Source: Mesorhizobium ventifaucium
GTDB taxonomy: Bacteria; Pseudomonadota; Alphaproteobacteria; Rhizobiales; Rhizobiaceae
Assembly: GCF_935822925.1 (NCBI RefSeq)
Contig: NZ_CAKXZS010000016.1
Location: 124,001-188,000 of the forward strand
Reading direction: 5' to 3'
Length of the DNA: 64,000 nucleotides
This document shows positions 17,186-27,022 of this stretch, in pieces. Numbering within the stretch: the stretch's first letter is position 1; each line of letters starts with the position of its first letter. A program made the translations under genes and the position numbers. The notes beneath the pieces are model-generated. The model was not told where the DNA came from. It saw only the letters and a list, made by a program, of their open reading frames with translations, and made no database searches.

Positions 17186-19498
17186 TCAAATGGCGATCAC
17201 CGGCAAGGCAGGCAGCAGCTTGTCCAAGGTGATGGGAAATTCACGCACCCGCACGCCGGTCGCGTTGTAAATGGCGTTGGCGACTGCAGCCCCGGCACCG
17301 CAGACGCCGAGCTCGCCGAGACCCTTCGCGCCAAGTGGATTGGCCTTGTCGTCATGCTCCTCGAGGAAGACGACCTCCATCTCGGGGACGTCGCCGTTGG
17401 TCGGGACGTGATATTCGGCAAGATCGTGATTGACGAAGTGGCCATAGCGCCGATCGAGCACCGTCTGCTCCATCAGCGCCGCACCGATCCCCCAGGTCAT
17501 GCCGCCGATGATTTGCGAGCGCGCGGTCTTAGCGTTGAGGATACGACCGGCGCCCATCACCGCCAGCATTCGGCGCATGCGGATCTCACCGGTATCGCAA
17601 TCGACTGCGACCTCGGCGAAATGCGCGCCATAGGAATGCTGCGAGTAAGCCTTGTAAGACGGGGTGGCAGCGCCGGCGGCCACGGAACCCTCGGCCTCGA
17701 ACCCGTCGGGAGCGATCCGCCGGATGAGGTCAGCCAGGCCTGCCGACCTCTGGCCGACCCTGACCTCGCTGTTAGCAAAACTTGCCTCGGTGGCGTTCGT
17801 ACTACGCAACGGTGAGGCCTCGCTCGACTGCGCCGCCTTCAGGATCCGTTCCTTGAGGGCGTTGCAGGCGTTGTGCAGCGCCGACCCCGCGCTCGCCGCG
17901 CCCCAGGACCCGCCGGAGCCGGCGGTGCGCGGGAAGCGGCTGTCGCCAAGCTCCACTTTGATGGACGAGATCGGCAGACCGAGGCTGTCCGCAGCGATCT
18001 GGGTCAGGATCGTATAAGTGCCGGTCCCGATATCCGTCATGTCGAGCCGCGCCGTCACCCGGCCGTCCCGGTCGATCGCAACCCGCGCCGTCGCCGCGCC
18101 GATGTAGTTCGGACGGATCGCCGCCGCCATGCCGTAGCCGATGAGCTTGCGGCCCTCTCGGGTGCTGCCCGGCGTCGGGTTTCTCCGCTCCCAACCGAAA
18201 CGGCGTGCCCCTTCCTCCATGCAGGCAACGAGATTGCGGGTGGAGAACGGCACGCCGCGCTCAGGATCCTGTGCCGGTTCATTGCGGATCCTGAGCTCGA
18301 TCGGGTCCAGTCCGAGCCGCTCGGCGAGCTCATCCATGGCGCATTCGAAGGCCAGCATGCCCGGGGCTTCGCCGGGCGAGCGCATCCATTCGCCGCGGTT
18401 GATATCCAGCGGAACCAGCCGATGCCGGGTGACACGGTTCGGCGCCGCATAGAGCGAGCGGGCAAAAACTGCTGTTTGCTCGCAGTACTCCTCGAAACTG
18501 GACGTTGCCGACCAGACGTCGTGCGCGATCCCGCTGAGCCGCCCGTCGGTGTCCGTGCCGGATGCGCTGGAGAAGATCGCCGTCTGAGACGCACCTGTTG
18601 GATCATCTCTGCGCGATGACCGGCATTGGCGAACATCTGTTGTCGCGTCAGCGCGATCTTGACGGGACGCCGCAGGACCTGCGCAGCAAGCGCGGCCAGG
18701 ATTGTATCGGCATGGGCAATCAGCTTGGAGCCGAAGCCTCCGCCGATGAACGGACTCACGATGCGCACACGCTCGGGCGGGATGCGAAGCGTGCTGGCGA
18801 CGCCCGCCCGGATTCGCCAGGGTCTGCGCCGATGTATGGATCGTCAGCTCGTTGCCTGACCAGGCGGCGAGCGTCGCATGGGGCTCCATCGGATTGTGAT
18901 GTTCGAAGGGCGTCCGGTAAGTGGCATCGACCTTGACCGGAGCCGCGGCAAAGGCGCTCTCGAAGTCGCCGATCACGCTGTCGGTCTCGAAGCCGGCATT
19001 GGTCCGCTTTGGTGCGTAGGCGTCGGCCACATGCGCCGGCAAATCGTAGAGGCCCGGCTCCTCGTCGTAGCGCACTTTGATGAGGCCGGCGGCAGCGCGT
19101 GCCGCCTCGAACGTCTCCGCAACGACCAGTGCGACGGGCTCGTCGTAATAGCGCACCCGCTCGCTGTTGAGCGCGGGCCGGGCGCGCGTGAAGACCTCCG
19201 GCACCGTCGGCGTGACCGCCGGGCCGAAATCCGGCTGGGCCGGTGCATTCCGGTGCGTCATGACGAGCAGCACTGCCGGCGCCCGTTCGGCTTCGGCGGT
19301 GTCGATCTCGGCAATGCGCCCCTTGGCGACGGCGGCGCCGAGAATATAGCCAAAGGCTATGCCCTCCAGCGTAGTCTCGTAGGCGTAGGTGGCGTCGCCT
19401 CTCACCTTGAGCGGACCATCAATGCGATCGAATGGACGCCCGATGATGCCGCTGCGTGTTTCGCGCGGACGGTTCGAGGTCTTCGTCTCTGTCATCAT
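17186..19498 (-). pseudogene. paoC: molybdopterin-binding subunit of aldehyde oxidase/xanthine dehydrogenase family, double frameshift
   Basis: The reading frame is open for 770 residues and both ends match PaoC/YagR-type large subunits: the N-terminal part has IDGPLKVRGDATYAYE and the C-terminal part GAKGLGELGVCGAGAA with the catalytic Glu. Between about 18545 and 18815 the frame reads nonsense. The correct sequence, including the cofactor-binding FIGGGFGSK and ILAALAAQVLRRPVK, lies in another frame. One shift is near 18800-18815 (GGGCGGGC run) and a second, restoring shift is near 18545-18590. If real, about 85 residues including a cofactor loop are replaced and the enzyme should be inactive. 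A sequencing error at two places is the alternative. It is the third gene of paoA-paoB-paoC. Confidence 0.75.
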
Positions 19499-19504
19499 GT
19501 CACC

Positions 19505-20491
<987 letters not shown>

Positions 20492-20494
20492 TGC

Positions 20495-21154
20495 TCACGC
20501 CCCCTCTGCCGCGTCTCGGATTGCAGCGACAATGTTCGGATAAGCGGCACAACGGCAGATGTTGCCGCTCATCCGCTCGCGGATCTCGGCATCGGTGAGA
20601 GCGACAGAAGCCGCTGCCACGTCGGCGCTCGCATGGCTCGGCCAGCCGGCCCTGGCCTCGCCCAGCATACCGACCGCGGAGCAGATCTGGCCCGGCGTGC
20701 AGTAACCGCACTGGAAGCCGTCGCGGGCAACGAAGGCAGCCTGCACCGGATGCAGCCGGTCGCCCACGGCCAGGCCCTCGATCGTGGTGATCTCATCGCC
20801 TTCATGCATTGCCGCAAGCGTCAGGCAGGAATTGATCCGGCGGCCATCGATGAGCACCGTGCATGCGCCGCACTGGCCGTGGTCGCAGCCTTTCTTCGAG
20901 CCGGTGAGGCCGAGGTGGTTGCGCAACGCGTCGAGCAGCGTCGTCCGCGGGTCGAGCTCGACGGCAAAATCCTTCGCGTTGATCCGCAGGGATATCGGCA
21001 TGGTCGGCGCCGGTGTCGGCGATGCGGCCGCCGCAACGGCGCCGGCCGGCTCGGCGTACACCGGTATGCCGGTAGCCAGGAGCACGCCGGTCACCACCCC
21101 GCCCTCCAGAACCGTTCGACGAGTCGGCCCGTTTCTGTTGTCAGTTTCGGCCAT
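20495..21154 (-). CDS. paoA: [2Fe-2S] subunit of periplasmic aldehyde oxidase (PaoA/YagT-like)
   Basis: A 219-residue protein with an N-terminal twin-arginine signal (TRRTVLEGG, then a hydrophobic stretch), so the complex is probably exported folded to the periplasm. The plant-type ferredoxin cluster is GCDHGQCGACTVL and the second cluster domain has CGYCTPGQI and CRC. In E. coli PaoABC detoxifies aromatic and other aldehydes. No paoD-like maturation chaperone gene was seen beside it. Confidence 0.88.
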   Translation of the reverse strand: MAETDNRNGPTRRTVLEGGVVTGVLLATGIPVYAEPAGAVAAAASPTPAPTMPISLRINAKDFAVELDPRTTLLDALRNHLGLTGSKKGCDHGQCGACTVLIDGRRINSCLTLAAMHEGDEITTIEGLAVGDRLHPVQAAFVARDGFQCGYCTPGQICSAVGMLGEARAGWPSHASADVAAASVALTDAEIRERMSGNICRCAAYPNIVAAIRDAAEGA

Positions 21155-21291
21155 GCATGATCTCCCAGTCGCAATGACAAGAACGGAAGACGGCGACTTG
21201 ACCCGATGGCGTACCGTCGGGTTCTGTCACTCATCGACCTTGGAGGTGGGAAGGCGCGCGGCGGCTTTCTTTCAAGAAACCGGCGGCAATA

Positions 21292-22176
21292 TCAGGATTC
21301 CGGAGAAGAATTCACCCGATAGGCCCGAGGCGTCATGCCCCTGAGACGCCGGAAAGTCGTGGTGAAGTGGCTCTGGCTTGAAAAGCCGAGCCGAAAGGCA
21401 ATGCTACCGATCGACATACCCGTTTCGCGCAGCAGTATCTCGGCTCGCCGCACGCGTTCCTCGATAACATAAGCATAGGGTGCAAGGCCGGTCGTCGCCT
21501 TGAATCGGCGTGCAAAACTGTCGACGGCCATGCCCGCGACGACTGCCAACTCGCTGAGCGAAACGTCAGCATTCATATGGGCATCGATGTAAGCCCGAAC
21601 GCGACCAAGCGCGCGACGGCTGAGACAGCCGTGACGCACTGACGGGTGTTGCTCGCGGTTCAGGTTGGCCACGCGGAGGCTGACCAGTGCGACCAGATGC
21701 TCGATATAGGCAGTGTCCGGCCTATGGCCGAGTGCCATCTCGTCGCGAAGCGAACTCAGCAGAGTGGCGATCACCACGTCTTTTCTGTTCACCAGAATCG
21801 GCAGGTCTCTCAAGCGTTCGCAGCCAGGAAGTCTGATCTCGGGATCGATCCACAAGGCTGAGTAGGAGAGGTTTACATCGCGATAGAAGCCCTGCCGCTC
21901 CGCACCTGCGGGGACGAAGGTGAGGGCTCCGGGACGGTCCATTCCGTCGTAGAGCGATCTCGCCTCGTGCCGGATGGACTTATGGGAGGTTCCGCCTTCT
22001 TCGGTCAGCACGATCAGATGATGTGGGGCTGTCCAGCAGAGCTCCGCCTCGCGACACGCCCACCGCCGGTTGTCGAAAACGATCGACGAACTGCCCCATG
22101 ACGCGGTTTGCAGGGGCTCCGACTTCTCTTCCTGGCTCTGGACCCGTCCTTCACCAAGCAATGGTCTGAATGACAT
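21292..22176 (-). CDS. AraC-family transcriptional regulator
   Basis: A protein of about 294 residues if started at the ATG at 22176 (MSFRPLLGEG); the frame is open back to 22308. Two helix-turn-helix motifs fill the C-terminal 100 residues (VSLSELAVVAGMAVDSFARRF and MSIGSIAFRLGFSSQSHFTTTFRR). The N-terminal part resembles a cupin-type sensor (LIVLTEEGGTSHKSIRHEARSLYDG). It lies 137 bases upstream of paoA on the same strand and is the obvious candidate for controlling the aldehyde oxidase operon. The effector is unknown. Confidence 0.8.
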   Translation of the reverse strand: MSFRPLLGEGRVQSQEEKSEPLQTASWGSSSIVFDNRRWACREAELCWTAPHHLIVLTEEGGTSHKSIRHEARSLYDGMDRPGALTFVPAGAERQGFYRDVNLSYSALWIDPEIRLPGCERLRDLPILVNRKDVVIATLLSSLRDEMALGHRPDTAYIEHLVALVSLRVANLNREQHPSVRHGCLSRRALGRVRAYIDAHMNADVSLSELAVVAGMAVDSFARRFKATTGLAPYAYVIEERVRRAEILLRETGMSIGSIAFRLGFSSQSHFTTTFRRLRGMTPRAYRVNSSPES

Positions 22177-22333
22177 CGCGGCATCCCGCTGGTTCACTCG
22201 GCGGGCCGTGGTCAGCCCCGGCTTGAGCGTTGTGCGCCGCCCCGCCGCTACGCATCCGGCGCCTAATGTGGGACAGGCAACGCGCGATGGTAACCGCGCC
22301 GTGTTCAAGAAGTCGTGAGATCAGGCAATCCTG

Positions 22334-23668
22334 TCAGCCGCCGAGCCCATCGCGGATGGCGCAGAAATAGCGATCGGTTCCGACTTGCCCGCCCTTAAGG
22401 GCGATCTCCAGTCCGTCGATTGCCTTGACGCGCGAGTGGGCGACGCAAAGCGGCGAGCCTGGCGACGCGGGCAGCGGCATCATGACCGTCAGCGCATCAA
22501 CGCCTATCTGGCCGAGCGCATGGCTCGACGTATCGCCGCCGGCAATGACCACGCGCTGCAATTTTTGTTGGATCGTCAGCTCGCGAAGAAGTTCGCCGAG
22601 GCCGCGGCCAAGCTTGTGGCGGGCGCCTTCCTGCCGGTCGATCTCGGCGCCCCGGTCGGCTGTGGGGCCGAGGGCGGTGTAGAGGACGACGCTGCGACCG
22701 GCTTCCAGGCTGGCACGGCCGGCGGAAACCGCGCGCGCAATCGCATCGCTGGAGGCTTCGGAAACCAGTTCGACAGGGTCCACCGCGATCCCGTCGAAAC
22801 CGTCCGTCAAAGCATGCCGGATCTGTCGCTCCGTTATCGGCGAGCAACTGCCCGAGACCACCGCGATCCGGTCGGCCGCACCCGGCGGCGAAAAGCTGGG
22901 CTCGGCACGGACGGTCCGGTTGGCGACCCATTCGGCCAGCAGCGCATATTCGATGCCCGAAGAGCCGACGACGAAAGTGCCGCCCGGCCGGCGAACGCGC
23001 CATATCTCCTTGCCGGCAAGCGCCTGAGTTTGCAGGCTGGCGATGTCCAAAAGCACGATGTTGGTGCCATCGGCGAGCAAGCGATCGAACGCTTCCGATC
23101 GGGACGCCGACTGCAGCGTCGCCAGATCGACCAGGCCGCAGGTGAGGTCCGTCTGGCGCGACAGATGGATCAGCAGGTCGGATTCATCCATCGGCGTGGT
23201 CGGGTGGCGGCTCATTACGGGATGGCGATCGATACGGAAATATTTGTCGCGGTAAGCCGCGAACAGATGGCCGAAAGCGGTGTAGCGCTTGAGCTGCGGC
23301 GCGCCGACCACCAGCGGCACGCTGTCCTGGCTGAAAACCGAGCGGCCGATCTCGATCGCCCGGCCGATGCTGCCGATCGCCGGGCTGGAATCGAAGGTCG
23401 AGCAGACCTTGTAGTGGCAGATCTCGGCGTTCTGGGTCTTCAGCCAGGCGAAGGCGCCTCGGAGATGCATGTCCATCCACTGCGGCGTCTCGCTTCGGCT
23501 GGTGCCGGCCAGGCCGATCGCACAGCAGTGCCCGAACTGCGAAAGCAGGGCCTCGTCCGGTTGGCGCATGAACAGCACGGTCGGCACGCCGCCGAGCTCG
23601 AGCGCCTCCATGACGTCGGTCGAGCCGGTGAGGTCATCGCCATAGTAGCTCAGGAGCAGGCTTTGCAT
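22334..23668 (-). CDS. oiaK: four-carbon acid sugar kinase family (DUF1537), probable 3-oxo-isoapionate kinase
   Basis: A 444-residue member of the DUF1537/OtnK kinase family. The N-terminal YYGDDLTGSTDVMEAL block (residues 8-23) and the C-terminal VIAGGDTSSHALGQIGVDAL nucleotide region are typical. Relatives phosphorylate C4 acids (threonate, erythronate) or 3-oxo-isoapionate. It begins four bases after a RuBisCO-like protein gene and lies in a regulon with ApsD- and ApnO-like genes, so 3-oxo-isoapionate kinase (OiaK) of the D-apionate pathway is the best call. It would make 3-oxo-isoapionate 4-phosphate. Assignment rests on context; sequence alone fixes only the family. Confidence 0.75.
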   Translation of the reverse strand: MQSLLLSYYGDDLTGSTDVMEALELGGVPTVLFMRQPDEALLSQFGHCCAIGLAGTSRSETPQWMDMHLRGAFAWLKTQNAEICHYKVCSTFDSSPAIGSIGRAIEIGRSVFSQDSVPLVVGAPQLKRYTAFGHLFAAYRDKYFRIDRHPVMSRHPTTPMDESDLLIHLSRQTDLTCGLVDLATLQSASRSEAFDRLLADGTNIVLLDIASLQTQALAGKEIWRVRRPGGTFVVGSSGIEYALLAEWVANRTVRAEPSFSPPGAADRIAVVSGSCSPITERQIRHALTDGFDGIAVDPVELVSEASSDAIARAVSAGRASLEAGRSVVLYTALGPTADRGAEIDRQEGARHKLGRGLGELLRELTIQQKLQRVVIAGGDTSSHALGQIGVDALTVMMPLPASPGSPLCVAHSRVKAIDGLEIALKGGQVGTDRYFCAIRDGLGG

Positions 23669-23672
23669 GGCG

Positions 23673-24923
23673 TCAGGCCGCTTTGCCGTCGCCGAATTTC
23701 TCGATCGACCGCGCCAGTTCGGGGTGGCTCAGGGCGAAGTCCGCCAACGGTATGCCATCGACGGCCGCCTGCCAGGCTTGCTGCACGGCGCGCACGCCGG
23801 CGCCCGGCCCGTCAGGATGGCTGACGATGCCGCCGCCGCAGAGATAGAGAAGATCGACCGTTCGGCCGGTTCGCCGGTAGGTTTCGGGGGCTTGTCCACC
23901 CCATTGGCCGGAGCCGGCGACTGGCAATGCGCAATCATCAGGCGAAAAGATCGGCGTGGTCACCGCCTCGAAGGAACTGATGAAGGACCAGTCCGGCTCC
24001 CAGTATTTCGAAGCGATGCCGTTGATCTGGAACTGATCGACGCCGAGCAGCCGCCAGAACTGCTGCCAGACCTTGAAATCCATACCGAGGCCGGGGTGAC
24101 GGGTGAGAATGTCCCAGCCGTTGCGGTGGGCATGGAGCACCAGGCTGGAGCGCTTTCTAAGGTAAGCCATGCCGCCGAAGCCGATGGAGTTGATGTTGAC
24201 CACGGCGCAATTGCCGCCGGCCTTCGCCACCAGATCATGGTTGCGCATCATCTCGTCCGGGTCGGCATGCGAGATGCCGAAGGCATACATCACCTTTTTG
24301 CCGGTCTTCTGCTCATGGTCGAGGACGAGCGGCATGATCGCTATCACCCGTTCCGACAGCGGCGAATAGGCCGGGCTCATCAGCTTCTCGTCGTCCTTGA
24401 TGAAATCGACGCCGGCGGCGATCAGCTCACCCACCATTGCGGCCGTCTCGGGCGGGCGCAGCCCAAGCGCCGGCTTGACGATTGTCCCGATGATCGGGCG
24501 GCCGTTCACACCGGTCAGCCTCCGGCTGCCGGCGACACCGAATTGCGGACCCGGGTGCGCGCCCCGGTATTCCTCAGGCAGCTTCATATCGATGATGCGA
24601 ATGCCGGACAGACCCTTGATCGAAAAGGCACCGCCGATGGCGATGGTCATCAGCGCCGAAAGATCAGTGCCGATGGCATCAAACGGAAATGCGATGTCGA
24701 CATCCGCGCGCTTGGAGGGCCCGTCCCCGGCTTCGGGAAGGGACGGGCGATCGGCGTCCGGCAGAGGCCTAATCGCCAGAACCCGCGCCGCCACCCGCGC
24801 CTTGAGCTCTTCGGTCTCGCCGGCCAGCGCGACGAAGGTTCCTGTCGACTGGTCGCTGGCGATCTTGGCCGCCAGCGCCTCGATGCTGCCTGAGGTTTCG
24901 AGGCGATAGGTGAGGGTGATCAT
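23673..24923 (-). CDS. RuBisCO-like protein (form IV), probable 3-oxo-isoapionate 4-phosphate decarboxylase or hydrolase
   Basis: A 416-residue RuBisCO large-subunit homologue. The loop GTIVKPALG keeps the Lys175-equivalent as Lys150 but has Ala152 in place of Lys177. The carbamylated-Lys motif GVDFIKDDE is intact (Lys176, Asp178, Glu179), and His264/His266-Arg267 and GGGIVSHPDG follow. In D-apionate pathways such proteins act either as decarboxylase (OiaC, giving L-erythrulose 1-phosphate) or transcarboxylase/hydrolase (OiaX, giving 3-phosphoglycerate and glycolate); I cannot tell which. The start at 24923 is chosen because upstream translation is non-conserved. The kinase gene follows. An operator-like site lies 33 bases upstream. 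Confidence 0.82.
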   Translation of the reverse strand: MITLTYRLETSGSIEALAAKIASDQSTGTFVALAGETEELKARVAARVLAIRPLPDADRPSLPEAGDGPSKRADVDIAFPFDAIGTDLSALMTIAIGGAFSIKGLSGIRIIDMKLPEEYRGAHPGPQFGVAGSRRLTGVNGRPIIGTIVKPALGLRPPETAAMVGELIAAGVDFIKDDEKLMSPAYSPLSERVIAIMPLVLDHEQKTGKKVMYAFGISHADPDEMMRNHDLVAKAGGNCAVVNINSIGFGGMAYLRKRSSLVLHAHRNGWDILTRHPGLGMDFKVWQQFWRLLGVDQFQINGIASKYWEPDWSFISSFEAVTTPIFSPDDCALPVAGSGQWGGQAPETYRRTGRTVDLLYLCGGGIVSHPDGPGAGVRAVQQAWQAAVDGIPLADFALSHPELARSIEKFGDGKAA

Positions 24924-24955
24924 AGTTCGAAAAAAATTCCCTGATCTTCGAAATC

Positions 24956-24974
24956 TGGTATAATGAGTACATAA
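24956..24974 (-). promoter_or_regulatory. operator-like site 1 of the apiose regulon
   Basis: TGGTATAATGAGTACATAA matches the two other sites at 31527 and 35441 over TGGTATAAT. Its right half is imperfect (ATAA instead of ACCA after 11 bases). It lies between the divergent RuBisCO-like and GntR genes, 33 bases from the former. The core GGTATA resembles the repeat bound by E. coli NanR, also a GntR-family protein. Confidence 0.55.
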
Positions 24975-25065
24975 GTATTGCAAGCGATATCCTGCTCGGG
25001 CAGGCATTCTGGGAATCCTCGTGGCAATGCTAAATAGAGACCGGTCAAAGGAGTGATTCGCGACG

Positions 25066-25776
25066 ATGAACCGTTCGGAGCCGATCGTCCGGCGCAAACT
25101 TTCCGACGAAGTATTTTTGAGGCTGAAGCGCCTGATCACCAGCGGGGAATTGCAGCCGGGCGACGACATGCCGTCGGAGCGCGAGTTGATGGAGCGCTTC
25201 GAGGTCGGCAGGCCGGCGATCCGCGAGGCGATGCAGGCGTTGAGCAATATGGGCCTCGTCGCGATCTCGCATGGCGAGCGGGCGAAAGTGCTGCAGCTGA
25301 CCGCCAAGTCGATCATCAGACAAGTCGACGGCGCGGCCAAGATCATCCTGTCGTCGTCGAAGGACACGCTGGAGCACCTCAAGAACGCGCGCATCTTCTT
25401 TGAGCGCGGCATGGTCAGGGAAGCCGCCGAAAAGGCAACCGCCGAGGACGTGCAGCGATTGTGGGCGACCGTTGCCGAACAGCGCAGCTTTCGCGGCGAT
25501 TCCGAAGCCTTCATAGCCGCCGATATGAAGTTTCATACCCAGATCGCGGCGATATCTGGCAACCCGATCTATGTCGCGGTCAGCGAAGCGATGCTTGGCT
25601 GGCTGAAGGAATATCACACCGAGATGCTGATCTGGACCGGCAAGGAAAATTTTACGCTGACCGAGCATGAAGAGATCATCGGCCGCATCGAGCAGAAGGA
25701 CGCGGATCGCGCCGAGAAGGCGATGATCAAGCACCTCGAGCGCTCACGCGCGCTCTACGTGATGAACTCCGGGTGA
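25066..25776 (+). CDS. GntR-family (FadR/NanR-like) transcriptional regulator
   Basis: A 236-residue regulator with an N-terminal winged helix (LQPGDDMPSERELMERFEVGRPAIREAMQALS, residues about 28-59) and a C-terminal FCD ligand domain with metal-binding-type residues (FHTQIAAISGN). It is divergent from the RuBisCO-like gene and convergent with the apiose import operon. Three sites with a TGGTATAAT core lie upstream of the three transcription units that look like its targets. A 14-bp tandem repeat covers its stop codon. D-apiose or an intermediate is the likely inducer, by inference. Confidence 0.82.
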   Translation: MNRSEPIVRRKLSDEVFLRLKRLITSGELQPGDDMPSERELMERFEVGRPAIREAMQALSNMGLVAISHGERAKVLQLTAKSIIRQVDGAAKIILSSSKDTLEHLKNARIFFERGMVREAAEKATAEDVQRLWATVAEQRSFRGDSEAFIAADMKFHTQIAAISGNPIYVAVSEAMLGWLKEYHTEMLIWTGKENFTLTEHEEIIGRIEQKDADRAEKAMIKHLERSRALYVMNSG

Positions 25777-25799
25777 TGAACTCCGGGTGATGAATTCCG
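25761..25799 (+). repeat. 14-bp tandem repeat at the GntR stop codon
   Basis: GATGAACTCCGGGT occurs twice in tandem (25761-25774, 25775-25788) followed by a degenerate third copy to 25799. The first copy contains the end of the regulator gene. The repeats abut the point where the convergent lactonase gene is cut off, which suggests a local duplication or deletion scar. Confidence 0.8.
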
Positions 25800-25808
25800 A
25801 CAGCTGAT

Positions 25809-25988
25809 TCACCCGATCTGGGTGATCGCGGAAGGCGTCATCACAAGGCGGCGTCGTTCGATGCCGACATGGCGGATCGTGCGCAGATTGCCGTTGACGA
25901 AGTCGGCGCTGAGCGCGCCGGCGCGCAACCTGACCGGCTCGGCCTCGACCGCGTGCGCGCCATAGAGGAGGAAGGCGTCGGCGTTCAT
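25809..25988 (-). pseudogene. truncated N-terminal remnant, probably of a D-apionate lactonase gene
   Basis: A 59-codon frame starts with ATG overlapping the stop of the ApsD-like gene (ATGA), as expected for the next gene of that operon. The first 47 or so residues (MNADAFLLYGAHAVEAEP, later SADFVNGNLRTIRH) look like the start of a conserved protein and resemble the N-terminus I recall for ApnL-type lactonases. After GIE the sequence becomes RRRLVMTPSAITQIG and stops. ApnL is about 600 residues, so roughly 90 percent is missing. The call as ApnL depends mainly on operon position after ApsD. Confidence 0.5.
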
Positions 25989-27022
25989 CTCAGCAAAGCG
26001 TCGAGCTGCACCGGCTCGCGGCTCGCCGCCCCCGCATAGGCGGCCTCGACCAGCGCCAAGGTCCTCAGATTGTCCGCACCCGAGGTTGCCGGCTCGGTCC
26101 CGTTGGCCAGGCAGTCGACCCAGTGCCTTTGAATGGCGACGACGCTTTCCTGGATGTTGTGCCATGGCCGCGATGCCCAGGGCAGCAGCGGCGGCGAGAC
26201 GTCACTGACCGCCGTTCCGTTCCTGCCGGTGACGGTGAGCCGGTAATTGTGCTCGAGCCGGATCGTGCCGTCGCTGCCGTCGATCTCGACCAGTGTCTGT
26301 GGAAACGGCTCGATGGCGAGCTTGGTCGCATAGCTGCAGTCGACCACAGACGTTGCGCCGCTCTTGTGGTCCATCAGCATGGTTGCGACATCCTCGCCGG
26401 CAATTTGGGGATTAATGCGAGCGGTTCGGGTCGTGATCGTCGAAACGTCGCCCAGCAGGAAGCGGGCTATGTCGAGACTGTGGATGCCGAGGTCTTCGAT
26501 GATGAAGCGCTTTCCTCTCGCCAGATAGGGCTGGCCTGAAAACACGTCATAGGCCGAGCGGAACGAGATCCGTCCGAAGAAGGGTGTGCCGATGTCGCCG
26601 CTGTCGAGCACGGCGCGCACCGCCTGGATCGGCGACTGCCAGCGAAAATTTTCATGCACCATCAACGCCACGCCGGCATCGGTGCATGCCTTCACCATAG
26701 CCTTGGCATCGGCAAGCGACGGCGCAAACGGTTTTTGGCAGATCGCCGGGACGCGGTTTTGTGCCGCCATCTCGACAAGCGGGCGGTGGCTCGGCGCGGT
26801 GGTGGCGATATCGACGAAATCCATCTTTTCGCTGGCAAAAAGTGCCGCCGCGTCTGTGTAGCGTCGCTCAATGCCGAACTGGTCGCCGACCACCGTGAGC
26901 CGTTCCGGGTCGCGGTCGCAGATGGCGACGATCGAGGCGCCTTCGATGTCGCGCCAGGCATGCATCTGGTTGACGGCAAAGAAGCCGCAGCCAATCAGCG
27001 CTCCACGCAGTTCCGCCACCAT
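25985..27022 (-). CDS. apsD: Gfo/Idh/MocA oxidoreductase, probable D-apiose dehydrogenase
   Basis: A 345-residue NAD(P)-dependent dehydrogenase. The N-terminal GALIGCGFFAVNQMHAW Rossmann motif, the EKP-like AICQKPFAPS with catalytic Lys, and the IEDLGIHSLDIARFLLG block are typical of the family. The start at 27022 overlaps the permease stop (ATGA), so it is translated with the importer. In D-apiose catabolism ApsD oxidises D-apiose to D-apionolactone. The family is broad, so the substrate call relies on the neighbouring kinase, RuBisCO-like and ApnO-like genes and on shared operators. Confidence 0.75.
   Translation of the reverse strand: MVAELRGALIGCGFFAVNQMHAWRDIEGASIVAICDRDPERLTVVGDQFGIERRYTDAAALFASEKMDFVDIATTAPSHRPLVEMAAQNRVPAICQKPFAPSLADAKAMVKACTDAGVALMVHENFRWQSPIQAVRAVLDSGDIGTPFFGRISFRSAYDVFSGQPYLARGKRFIIEDLGIHSLDIARFLLGDVSTITTRTARINPQIAGEDVATMLMDHKSGATSVVDCSYATKLAIEPFPQTLVEIDGSDGTIRLEHNYRLTVTGRNGTAVSDVSPPLLPWASRPWHNIQESVVAIQRHWVDCLANGTEPATSGADNLRTLALVEAAYAGAASREPVQLDALLR

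Noticed and set aside
24959..24964. TATAAT in the operator-like sites as a plus-strand -10 box
   Set aside because: No good -35 element lies at the right distance at the three sites, and two of the three sites have no nearby plus-strand gene; the shared inverted-repeat layout fits an operator better.
23673..25514. 613-residue version of the RuBisCO-like protein
   Set aside because: The extra N-terminal part overlaps the GntR gene and promoter region and is not conserved; the ATG at 24923 begins the family fold.
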